Source: DUPH01 sp035449085
GTDB lineage: Bacteria; Verrucomicrobiota; Kiritimatiellia; RFP12; UBA1067
Direction of reading: 5' to 3'
NCBI GenBank assembly: GCA_035449085.1
Contig: DAOTKE010000051.1
Coordinates: 1-22,339 of the forward strand
DNA: 22,339 nucleotides
Position numbers and translations under genes: made by a program. Of this stretch, positions 1 through 8,448 are shown piece by piece. Under the pieces are notes generated by a model. That model worked only from the letters and a program-made list of their open reading frames with translations. It was not told the origin of the DNA and made no database searches. How positions within the stretch are numbered: position 1 is the first letter of the stretch; each line of letters starts with the position of its first letter.

Positions 1-67
1 CCTTTGTGCCTTTGTGTGAGATTGAATTGGGTTGCGGGCTTCGCCCGCGTTAGGAATTAGGCGTTAG
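1..67. repeat. 67-bp direct repeat, copy 1
   Basis: This stretch is identical over 67 bases to 168-234, offset by 167 bp. It contains a perfect 6-bp hairpin at 34-48 (GCGGGC, loop TTC, GCCCGC). It ends in a TTAGG-rich tail with three TTAG units. The copy starts at the window edge, so it may be the right half of a larger inverted-repeat unit like the one at 108-188. Confidence 0.9.
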
Positions 68-107
68 TGCCTTACGAACCAACACCAGCAATAAAAAACA
101 AGTTGTT

Positions 108-188
108 TCTCACACGAAGCCACGAAGGGCACGAAGGTGGATGCCGTTTTAAAAGAAGCCTTTGTGGCCTTTGTGCCTTTGTGTGAGA
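108..188. repeat. imperfect inverted repeat, 30-nt arms
   Basis: The left arm (108-137) and right arm (159-188) are reverse complements at 25 of 30 positions. Three of the five mismatches would be G-U wobble pairs if the + strand were transcribed, so the RNA could form a long, nearly continuous stem with a 21-nt loop. The arms are built from short CACGAAGG/CCTTTGTG modules. From memory, such modules are common as dispersed intergenic repeats in environmental genomes; this was not checked. Confidence 0.85.
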
Positions 189-234
189 TTGAATTGGGTT
201 GCGGGCTTCGCCCGCGTTAGGAATTAGGCGTTAG
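168..234. repeat. 67-bp direct repeat, copy 2
   Basis: Exact second copy of 1-67, including the hairpin at 201-215. Its first 21 bases form the distal part of the right arm of the 108-188 inverted repeat, so the repeat unit is probably the arm, the small hairpin and the TTAGG-rich tail together. Confidence 0.9.
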
Positions 235-386
235 GAGTTTCAACAGCTTGAATGCTAGGCGGTTATAAGCGTTCAAACCGGGCCGACACTCATGTCTTTA
301 TCATGCAGACACCCTTTCCCGCATCCGGATCGAGGCTGAGGTGTCAGCCCGTATGCGTGACAGCCCTGTTTTGGGGATGAGGGTGA
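235..386. other. non-coding stretch between repeats and first gene
   Basis: No open frame with coding character, RNA gene or clear promoter was seen here. The only weak signal is a GAGGG at 379-383, just ahead of the TTG at 387. Confidence 0.5.
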
Positions 387-2315
387 TTGGCAGAAAAAAT
401 GTGCGAAATGTATGCGTTTCTGATGAAAAATGGGGGCACGTCCTGCGGAAGAAGCAGACGGTGCGGGCGTCCCGCCCGCAACAACATGCCCAACAATCGG
501 TCTGGCGAGCATGACGTCAACGCCAACCCCCGTCTGGCAGGGGCGACTCGCCGAGGCGTCCGCGGCGGTCTCGGCAAGACCGCCCTGCCGGTTGCGCGTC
601 CGTGTCGAGCGCGCACCTTCATCCCGCAGGCGTCTTTGTGCTCAACAGCGTGCCTCATACTCGTCGCACTGCTGTGGGGGGCGGGTTGCGCGTCGTTGCC
701 GCCGGCAGAAAAAGACGGCGGGGCTTCCGAGATCGCCCGTTACCGGGCGCAGGCAGCCAACATGCGCGGCTTGTCACTGCGGCGCGAGATCGCGATCGAG
801 ACCGAGACGCGAGAACAGATGCGCACGTCGTTCGAGAAGGAACTGGCGAAAAGCGACAACCGCGCGTTTTTGGAAGCGACCGAGCTGCTGTTGCGCCAGT
901 TCCGTCTGCTGCCGCGCGAGACACTGCTGTCGGCGCTTTTTCTTGATCTGATGACCGATCAGGTGGCCGCGTATTACGATCCGGAAAACAAGCGGCTGGT
1001 GGCGGTCAGTGAGCCACCGTCGAAAGCGCCCGATGACAAAAGTGCCAACCGCAAGGCACCGGGTATGGAGCGTTTCGTGTATGTGCACGAATTCTGCCAC
1101 GCGCTCGAAGACGATCATTTTGATTTGGAACGCCTGATGCGCGATTCTTCGCGCGATCTGGACAGCAATCTGGCTTTGACGGCCTTCTCCGAAGGGAGCG
1201 CCGTACTCGTCGGCGTTGACGGCCTGCTTGACGGCTATGGGATGCCGATGACCTCGGCCTCGCCCTTTGCGGCCTGGGCGCTGAGCCTCTTGGGACGGGT
1301 TGATCTGGAGGATGCGTTCGAACAGCTCGAAGGGACGCCGCCCTTCTTGACGGCCGCGCTGCTGCGCCCGTATCTGGACGGCACGGTCTTCTGTAACCGC
1401 CTGCGGCGCGACGCGGGCTGGGGCGTGATTGATCGCGTCTATACGAATCGTGTGCCGGCCACCACCGCCGAAATCCTGTTTCCAGAACACCGCTATCTGC
1501 CAGGGTTCCGCGCCGCCGTGTTCGAACCCGATCCCGGCTTGTTGCGCGAAGCCACGCATGGGGTCTCGGTCAACCGCTTGGGGGCGCTCGGGATCGCGCT
1601 CTGGCTGAATGGCGACCGCCCTGCCGCGCCATCGCGATACGGTTTTCTAAGGGGATGGATGGGGGACAACGTCTACTTTTTGAAAGGCGAGCGTCAGGAA
1701 GAGGTGCAGACGGTCTGGCTGAGCCTGTGGGAACGCCCGGACATGGCGCGTGCCTTCTGTCGCGCCGCCCGGCGGCGGTTTAAGGAGAATTTCGCAGATG
1801 AGCCGGTCGCGATGCAGCGCGACGGCGCGCGCGTGACAATCGTCTGGGGTTGCGCCGATGCGGCGGACTGCGATCGTCTGATGGCCGCCGCACGGCGGTC
1901 GCGCGTCCATGCGCAGTGCCCCGGTTGGGTGACGTCGGTCGTTCGCGGTCTGCCGTTGCCGTTGCGCCTGCCGCGCTATCCCGGTTTTTCGTCGGGTGTG
2001 GAGGTGCTTGGCGGCTGGGCAGTTGATGTGCACGTCGGCGAGGATTTCTTCAGAGGTTCGCTGGCGTTTGGCTTGCTGCGGGCAGAATGGAATCCCGACC
2101 GCCATGCGGTCGGTGCCGCATGGGGGCTCGTGTCGCACGCTTCTGACGTGCGTGCCGGCTATACCTGCTGGAAACTGCCGTTATTGGCCTCGTGGCACCG
2201 TCGCGGTTCGGACGAGAGGCAGCGGTATCGCTGGCATGTGCTTTGGGGTGTGCTGGCGAATGGCGATGAGCACCGCGCCCGGTTGCTGTTTGTGCCGGTC
2301 TGGCGCGGGCGTTGA
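387..2315 (+). CDS. putative HExxH metallopeptidase lipoprotein, start uncertain
   Basis: The frame encodes 642 residues from a TTG at 387. The core carries an HEFCH zinc-protease motif at residues 234-238, followed by an acidic DDHFDLE stretch. It is preceded by an AAYYDPENK segment. This arrangement is known from uncharacterised secreted proteins that share an HExxH-ALxDxHFDL motif. A hydrophobic run followed by Gly-Ala-Gly-Cys (Cys 101) looks like a lipobox, so the mature protein is probably an outer-membrane or periplasmic lipoprotein. The start is doubtful because a lipoprotein signal should begin within about 20-30 residues of the Cys. Candidates are TTG 387 (GAGGG upstream), ATG 399, ATG 486 and TTG 636 (AGG five bases upstream, but no positive n-region). 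Two palindromic repeats lie inside the extended N-terminus, which favours a later start. The catalytic role is inferred from one motif only. Confidence 0.6.
   Translation: MAEKMCEMYAFLMKNGGTSCGRSRRCGRPARNNMPNNRSGEHDVNANPRLAGATRRGVRGGLGKTALPVARPCRARTFIPQASLCSTACLILVALLWGAGCASLPPAEKDGGASEIARYRAQAANMRGLSLRREIAIETETREQMRTSFEKELAKSDNRAFLEATELLLRQFRLLPRETLLSALFLDLMTDQVAAYYDPENKRLVAVSEPPSKAPDDKSANRKAPGMERFVYVHEFCHALEDDHFDLERLMRDSSRDLDSNLALTAFSEGSAVLVGVDGLLDGYGMPMTSASPFAAWALSLLGRVDLEDAFEQLEGTPPFLTAALLRPYLDGTVFCNRLRRDAGWGVIDRVYTNRVPATTAEILFPEHRYLPGFRAAVFEPDPGLLREATHGVSVNRLGALGIALWLNGDRPAAPSRYGFLRGWMGDNVYFLKGERQEEVQTVWLSLWERPDMARAFCRAARRRFKENFADEPVAMQRDGARVTIVWGCADAADCDRLMAAARRSRVHAQCPGWVTSVVRGLPLPLRLPRYPGFSSGVEVLGGWAVDVHVGEDFFRGSLAFGLLRAEWNPDRHAVGAAWGLVSHASDVRAGYTCWKLPLLASWHRRGSDERQRYRWHVLWGVLANGDEHRARLLFVPVWRGR
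463..479. repeat. perfect 7-bp stem-loop
   Basis: GCGGGCG, loop TCC, CGCCCGC. It lies in the doubtful N-terminal extension of the metallopeptidase frame and resembles the GCGGGC/GCCCGC hairpins at 34-48 and 201-215. Confidence 0.7.
536..589. repeat. 54-bp imperfect palindrome
   Basis: The two 27-nt halves match as reverse complements at about 20 positions, with the outermost 7 bp (GGCAGGG/CCCTGCC) perfect. It ends about 100 bp before the predicted lipobox codon. Such palindromes normally sit between genes, so this argues that translation starts after it. Confidence 0.6.
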
Positions 2316-2403
2316 GTCAGCGGACAGCCTTGTCGGATCGCCTTGGCTAATCGTTCCCCTCTGGCAACAAAATTGTGGGCTTTCGATTTTTTTGTGCGTG
2401 TGC

Positions 2404-2433
2404 TGGGCACGGGTGTGATTTTTTTGCTACACT
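2404..2433 (+). promoter_or_regulatory. probable promoter of purC
   Basis: An extended -10 (TGC followed by TACACT, hexamer 2428-2433) is preceded after 18 bp by TGGGCA (2404-2409), which matches four of six -35 positions. The leader to the purC ATG at 2465 would be about 25 nt. It was read by eye only. Confidence 0.45.
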
Positions 2434-2464
2434 CTTGCACGTAGAAAACACACAGAGAGGGTTT

Positions 2465-3370
2465 ATGAAGTACGACAAGAACCATGCGTTGCTTGAGAGT
2501 GCCATTCCGGGACTGCCCGCGCCGAAGCGCGGCAAGGTGCGCGATTTGTATGATCTGGGCGACTGTCTGCTGCTGGTGGCGACCGACCGCATCAGCGCTT
2601 TTGATGTGGTCATGCCGAACGGCATTCCGGACAAGGGACGGATTCTGAACAGCTTGAGTGTGTTCTGGTTCGGCTTGCTGGCCGATGTGCCGAACCATAT
2701 GATCACGGCAGATGTCGAGCAGTATCCGGCCGCGCTCCAAGCGGTGAAAGAAGACCTGCGCGGGCGGTCGATGTTGGTCAAGAAGGTCTCGATTATTCCT
2801 TTTGAATGTATTGTGCGCGGCTACCTGACCGGATCGGGCTGGAAGGAGTATCAGAAGTCCGGCACGGTCAACGGCCAACCCTTGCGTGCGGGTTACCAGA
2901 ATGCGTCTAAGCTTGATACGGTGCTTTTCACCCCGAGCACCAAGGCGGAGCTGGGCGAGCATGATAGGCCGGTGACCGCCGCCGAACTGGAGCAGGCGCT
3001 GGGGGCCGACAAAGCGCGCCTGCTGGCCGAGCGTTCGGTCGAATGCTACTCGAAGGCGGCCGACCACGCGGCGGCGCGCGGTGTCATCATTGCCGACACC
3101 AAGTTTGAGTTCGGCGAGGACGAACAGGGGCGTCTCGTGCTGGCGGACGAGGTGCTGACGCCCGATTCCAGCCGTTTCTGGCCGCGCGAGAGCTATGCCG
3201 TGGGGAGCAATCCGCCCAGTCTCGACAAGCAGTTTGTGCGCGACTGGCTGGACAGCGTCGCCTTTAGCCACCAGCCGCCCGCTCCGGAACTGCCGGACGA
3301 TGTGGTCTCCAAAACGCGCGCGAAATATGTCGAGGCCTACGAAACGTTGACGGGGCAGCACTTCGCGTAA
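2465..3370 (+). CDS. purC: phosphoribosylaminoimidazole-succinocarboxamide synthase (SAICAR synthetase)
   Basis: Catalyses the ATP-dependent joining of CAIR and aspartate to SAICAR in cytoplasmic purine synthesis. The 301-residue length fits the long, yeast Ade1-like form rather than the roughly 240-residue E. coli form. Visible motifs are GKVRDLY at 23-29 and VATDRISAFDVV from residue 38, both in the nucleotide-binding lobe. IVRGYLTGSGWKEY follows in the middle and DTKFEFG towards the C-terminus. The start at 2465 is preferred over upstream in-frame codons because GAGAGGG lies four bases before it and because family members begin close to the GKVRD motif. The sigma-54 activator gene begins 17 bp downstream and may be cotranscribed. 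No purine riboswitch was recognised upstream. Confidence 0.95.
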   Translation: MKYDKNHALLESAIPGLPAPKRGKVRDLYDLGDCLLLVATDRISAFDVVMPNGIPDKGRILNSLSVFWFGLLADVPNHMITADVEQYPAALQAVKEDLRGRSMLVKKVSIIPFECIVRGYLTGSGWKEYQKSGTVNGQPLRAGYQNASKLDTVLFTPSTKAELGEHDRPVTAAELEQALGADKARLLAERSVECYSKAADHAAARGVIIADTKFEFGEDEQGRLVLADEVLTPDSSRFWPRESYAVGSNPPSLDKQFVRDWLDSVAFSHQPPAPELPDDVVSKTRAKYVEAYETLTGQHFA

Positions 3371-3387
3371 CGCAGCGGTGGGGATAT

Positions 3388-4932
<1,545 letters not shown>

Positions 4933-5094
4933 TCAAGAGACCGGCGAGAACTGGTCTTTGCCGACGCCGCATTCCGGGCAGCACCAGTCGTCCGGAAGCG
5001 CCTCGAACGGCGTACCGGCCGCGATGCCGCTGTCCGGATCGCCGACCTCGGGATCGTACACATACCCGCACACATTGCACACGTATTTCTGCAT
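4933..5094 (-). CDS. rubredoxin
   Basis: A 53-residue one-iron electron carrier of the cytoplasm, typical of anaerobes, where it serves reductases of oxygen and superoxide among others. The protein begins MQKYVCNVCGYVYDPEVG. The iron is held by Cys6, Cys9, Cys39 and Cys42 in the two knuckles CNVCG and CPECG, and the length is normal. The aromatic core residues Tyr11, Tyr13, Phe30 and Trp37 are present. AAAGGA lies about eight bases before the ATG. The stop codon abuts the stop of the convergent activator gene with no spacer, so there is no room for a terminator between them. The partner reductase is not in the window. Confidence 0.96.
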   Translation of the reverse strand: MQKYVCNVCGYVYDPEVGDPDSGIAAGTPFEALPDDWCCPECGVGKDQFSPVS

Positions 5095-5113
5095 GGCAAG
5101 AATCCTTTCTTAA

Positions 5114-5156
5114 TGGTGCACCAGTAAACCCGGTTTGCGTCAAACGGTCAACCGTT
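5114..5156 (-). promoter_or_regulatory. rubredoxin promoter with three dyads
   Basis: On the minus strand TTGACC (5146-5151) is followed after exactly 17 bp by TTTACT (5123-5128). AACGGT-CA-ACCGTT (5143-5156) overlaps the -35, GTTTG-CGT-CAAAC (5133-5145) fills the spacer, and the perfect 10-bp palindrome TGGTGCACCA (5114-5123) touches the downstream edge of the -10. The promoter call is good by spacing; an operator role for the dyads is inference. Confidence 0.6.
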
Positions 5157-5249
5157 ATTTCCAGAGGAAGGAACGTAATTCGCAAAAAAACGTGCGCAAT
5201 CGGTCGGTCTCGCCGAGATCACCGCCGGGACTCCTGATGAGGTTACTAG

Positions 5250-5411
5250 TCAATCCCCCGCGTTGTATCGGTGGAGGTCGGCGTCCGAAATGGCACTGGC
5301 GGAGTGTGCGGTGATGCCGAGGGAAAGATCAATCAACCGGTTATACCGCACTTTCGCCAACAGGGCTTGTTCGTCATTCCGCGAAGAGCAGCCCCTGCAG
5401 ATGGTAGCGAA
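5250..5411 (-). pseudogene. possible gene relic, protein-like 41-codon tail
   Basis: An open frame of 53 codons without a usable start codon ends at TGA 5250-5252. Its last 41 residues (5375 to 5253) begin DEQALLAKVRYNRLIDLSLG and read like real protein rather than a frame shadow. They include Arg-Tyr-Asn-Arg-Leu-Ile-Asp, which I recall vaguely from a family I cannot name with certainty. The first part overlaps the 3' end of the 597-aa gene in another frame. It may be the truncated tail of a decayed gene, or chance. Confidence 0.3.
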
Positions 5412-7167
5412 TCATGCGCGGCATGGCGTCGGGGCGCGTGAGATACAGGCGCAACGCATCGCGGCAAGTTGCACGTGCCTTGTGCGGCTGTCCAGCCAAT
5501 AGCTGGCAACGCGCGGCCAGCAACGGGTTGACGCGCGGGGCGCGCGGATCATACTCCTGCAGGCGCGCCATCTCTTCAAGCATGCCGGCGGCATATCCCC
5601 ACGCCTGATTCGCGACACAGAATTCGGCGCGCAGAGCTAAGTAGGAGGGGGCAATAGCATCGGGATCAAAACGGCGCGCCAGATCATCCGGATCGAAATA
5701 GGCCTGTTCGCCGTACCCCTCATCCGAGAGGGCAAGAAGGGCTCCAGGCTCAGCCTTTTCGGGCGGCACCTGGTACGCTTCCGGCGGGATGGTACGGCTG
5801 CTGGTGGCGATACGGGCCTTCAAGCCGCCATAGGCGCGGGCCATTTTGAAGTCAAGCAGCCACTGATGGGTGCCGCTGCGCATCAGCAGATGCCTGCCTT
5901 GTTCCAAAAAGGCGATGTGGCGGATGGGCTCTCGGATGCCGCCCCAGTCCAGCGGGATGCTGACGGACGGCAGGTCGGGGGCTCCCGTCGGGCTCACCGT
6001 CAGCATGTTGGCCGCGTCGACAGCCAGCACCCAACGGCCGTCAGGGGTGACGGCGCGGCGGGTCTCGGTCGCATCCGGTTTGGCAAAAAGCGTGTCGGCG
6101 CTCAAATTGGGTGTGACAGATCCCGCGTAGACATCGATGGTCACGCTCCATTCGCGACGGATCGGCGGCACACCCTCGAACTCGGTTCGGAGGTAAACCG
6201 TAAGTCCGGAACCGTCACCCGTCGCCTGCACACCGGTGACCGTCGTATTGGCGGTGTGCGGCCAAGCTTTGAACGTTTGCAGGAGTACATCCGTCAGGCC
6301 GTCCGAAACGGTCACACGGCCTTCAGCCGCGCGAAACAGCAACATCCCGTTTCCTGAAAAAACGGTACCTGCATGATACGGCCCGGCATCGCGCAAGCCG
6401 GGTAACCGTGTTGGCGCATAACCGGTCAGCGCCCCGGTTTGAGGATCGGTCGCGAAATAAAGGCCATGCCGCATGGCGACGGGTTGCCCCGCGATGTTCG
6501 GGATCGCCGACACAGGAGGCGGAACGTCGAAAGTTCCGGTCTCCAGTCTGTCAATATTCAAGATCGTACCGCGGGGATCGACTTCCAGCGCGAAACGGGC
6601 TGCATTTCTCACGAAACGAACGACGAGATGGCGTTTGAAGATATACGGGGCCTCATGGGTGTCGGGCCACGGCAACGAGTTGGTCCAGGCCCATTCCCCC
6701 CTGACCAGATCAAAGAGGCCGACGGCACGCCGATCAAAACGGTCAATTTCCATGGAGACCGCCAGGACGAAAAGTCCGTCTTGTGAAAGGTGCCAGTTCC
6801 ATCGTTTGGCTGGTTCGGGGGGCTGTACGCAAAAGAGCACCTCTGGCTCCAGCGCACGCGCCGCCCAGAGCCTGATGTCCACTTCGTCAGTCGCCAAACC
6901 GGCCTCGCGGAACTCCCGCCGCAGCTTTGCAAGTTGAACGGTTTGGGTGACGCTGCCGTCGTAGAGCCGGTTGGTCAACAGGGCGTCAGCTTCATCGGCC
7001 GGCGTGGCTGGACGGGGAAAAAGACGGTGGGAGGCCATCACAAAAAGCACGCCCATCAGCACCGGGATCAGAAAGGTTGCGCCGGCAAGCAAAACGGTGT
7101 TGAGCACCGCCCGTCTTGAGGCGGGCGTCGAAACTTGGGAAGGGGCTGGATCGTGTTGGTTTTGCAT
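5374..7167 (-). CDS. membrane-anchored protein of unknown function, 597 aa
   Basis: I do not recognise this protein. It has a short charged N-terminus, one strong membrane helix at about residues 23-45 (TVLLAGATFLIPVLMGVLF) and a large domain predicted to lie outside the cytoplasm. The middle (about 120-480) consists of repeated short segments of the type DGLFVLAV, DGRWVLAV and GRHLLMRSG, which suggests WD40/YVTN-like beta-propeller blades. The last 100 residues are alanine- and leucine-rich with a helical-repeat (TPR-like) look. The start ATG lies three bases after the TAA of the amidase gene, so it is the last gene of the carB-amidase group and is probably translated by reinitiation. The location next to a cell-wall amidase hints at an envelope role, which is inference. 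Confidence 0.8.
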   Translation of the reverse strand: MQNQHDPAPSQVSTPASRRAVLNTVLLAGATFLIPVLMGVLFVMASHRLFPRPATPADEADALLTNRLYDGSVTQTVQLAKLRREFREAGLATDEVDIRLWAARALEPEVLFCVQPPEPAKRWNWHLSQDGLFVLAVSMEIDRFDRRAVGLFDLVRGEWAWTNSLPWPDTHEAPYIFKRHLVVRFVRNAARFALEVDPRGTILNIDRLETGTFDVPPPVSAIPNIAGQPVAMRHGLYFATDPQTGALTGYAPTRLPGLRDAGPYHAGTVFSGNGMLLFRAAEGRVTVSDGLTDVLLQTFKAWPHTANTTVTGVQATGDGSGLTVYLRTEFEGVPPIRREWSVTIDVYAGSVTPNLSADTLFAKPDATETRRAVTPDGRWVLAVDAANMLTVSPTGAPDLPSVSIPLDWGGIREPIRHIAFLEQGRHLLMRSGTHQWLLDFKMARAYGGLKARIATSSRTIPPEAYQVPPEKAEPGALLALSDEGYGEQAYFDPDDLARRFDPDAIAPSYLALRAEFCVANQAWGYAAGMLEEMARLQEYDPRAPRVNPLLAARCQLLAGQPHKARATCRDALRLYLTRPDAMPRMIRYHLQGLLFAE

Positions 7168-7170
7168 GAC

Positions 7171-8430
7171 TTACTGTACCTTGTCGGGTGTGTAAAACTC
7201 CAGCAGAGCGTCTATCTGGATCGGCGCTGTGTTGGTACCCTGTGGTTGAAGGGTGGGGGAGGCCGATGCCACCGCATTGGTCAGCGCTGTGCGGGTGGCG
7301 GCCGGCAGAGATACGGCCGAAGGCGCGACGACGGCCCGTTGGCGGTTCGTCTGGGCTTCTGCTTCGGCTGCGGCACGGGCGGCCTGCGCCGCGAGATGCT
7401 TACGCCAACGTTCATTGTTTTCCGCATCGCGCGTGCGCTTTTCCGCCACCGTACGATCCAATGTCTTCACGTTGCGCGCATAGGCCAAAACGCCATCGAC
7501 CACCGCCGCGCAACTTTGGGACTGCCAAGCGTCGCGCAGCATGCGACGGGTTTCGTTGGTGTTCGAGAGAAAGCCGAACTCCAACAGAACGGCCGGACAA
7601 CTGGTCTCGCGCAGCACGAAAAAAGACTGCCGTTTGAGGCCGCGGTCAAACGTTTCCGGTATTGACGCCAAATGGCGATGGATCGAGAATCCCAGTAGCG
7701 TGTTGTGAAAATCGTTGCGGTTGCCGATTTGCCAGCCGCAGACGCGTGAACCATCGGCGGTGCCGGGATAACCGCACGGCGGCAACACGTAGGTTTCCAC
7801 GCCGCATGCCTCAGGGTTGCTGGCGTGGTTGGCGTGGATGCTGATGAAAAGATCCGCCTTTTTGCTGCGTGCGAGCCGAGTACGGGCACCAAGCGTGAGC
7901 GTGACGTCGCGCGTCCGGGTGTAGTCCACATGCAGGCCCGCCTCTTTCAACTGCGCGCCGATACGTTTGGCGAGCGCCAAGGTCAGGTCTTTTTCCTTCA
8001 CCAGGGGATCGGGACACCGCGCACCCTCATCGACACCGCCATGGCCGGGGTCAAGCAGCACGCGCAGCGGTTTTGGTTTGTCACGTGAGGGTTTCTGCAG
8101 AACGGCCAACTGCAGCAGGTCGAGATCCACGGCAGCCCAGCGCCAACTACTGTTGGTACTGGAGCCTTCAACCGGTGCATTGAGCCAGACAACGGTGCCG
8201 TTCACGTCGGCTTTACGGCGCCCGGGATAAAACCGGATCACGTTTTGGCTGTTGGAAAAACAGATCGTCTCGCCGTCCCACAAATGACGGGTGACTCCCA
8301 GCGTGCGCTGGACATGTTGCAGGGAGCGCCACGTGATCGCTCCGCCGGGGGCGTCACCGCGCACGGCGGAGGAAGCAAGGACAAACAACAGCAATAAGCC
8401 CGTCACACGCGGGGAAGAACCCGTCGTCAT
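7171..8430 (-). CDS. N-acetylmuramoyl-L-alanine amidase, Amidase_3 family
   Basis: Cleaves the bond between N-acetylmuramic acid and L-alanine in peptidoglycan. It is exported: an N-terminal hydrophobic signal (residues 9-23) is followed by Ala-Val-Arg-Gly-Asp-Ala. A 90-residue N-terminal domain ending near DVNGTVVWLNAP resembles the copper amine oxidase N-terminal-like stalk found in some amidases. The catalytic domain (about 122-320) shows LLDPGHGG with His130, KEKDL with Glu146, FISIHANH with His199 and VLLEFGFLSN with Glu284, giving the zinc ligands and the catalytic glutamate. The last 95 residues are an alanine-rich charged, probably coiled, tail of unclear role. GGGAG lies just before the ATG. 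It follows carB by 18 bp. Confidence 0.93.
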   Translation of the reverse strand: MTTGSSPRVTGLLLLFVLASSAVRGDAPGGAITWRSLQHVQRTLGVTRHLWDGETICFSNSQNVIRFYPGRRKADVNGTVVWLNAPVEGSSTNSSWRWAAVDLDLLQLAVLQKPSRDKPKPLRVLLDPGHGGVDEGARCPDPLVKEKDLTLALAKRIGAQLKEAGLHVDYTRTRDVTLTLGARTRLARSKKADLFISIHANHASNPEACGVETYVLPPCGYPGTADGSRVCGWQIGNRNDFHNTLLGFSIHRHLASIPETFDRGLKRQSFFVLRETSCPAVLLEFGFLSNTNETRRMLRDAWQSQSCAAVVDGVLAYARNVKTLDRTVAEKRTRDAENNERWRKHLAAQAARAAAEAEAQTNRQRAVVAPSAVSLPAATRTALTNAVASASPTLQPQGTNTAPIQIDALLEFYTPDKVQ

Positions 8431-8448
8431 GATCTCCCTTCATGGTTT

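Noticed and set aside
1..240. CRISPR array
   Set aside because: Only two repeat copies, 67 bp long with a 100-bp gap that itself holds an inverted repeat, and no cas genes.
2404..2427. Sigma-54 promoter upstream of purC (GGGCACG followed by TTTGCT)
   Set aside because: The spacing between the GG and GC elements is about eight bases too long for a -24/-12 promoter.
2159..3361. 400-codon - strand frame opposite purC
   Set aside because: purC on the + strand carries all family motifs; the antisense frame does not.
5163..5225. Terminator for the 597-aa gene at the TTTTTTT run (minus strand)
   Set aside because: The nearest hairpin (TCTCG-C-CGAGA) is short and about 20 bases from the T-run.
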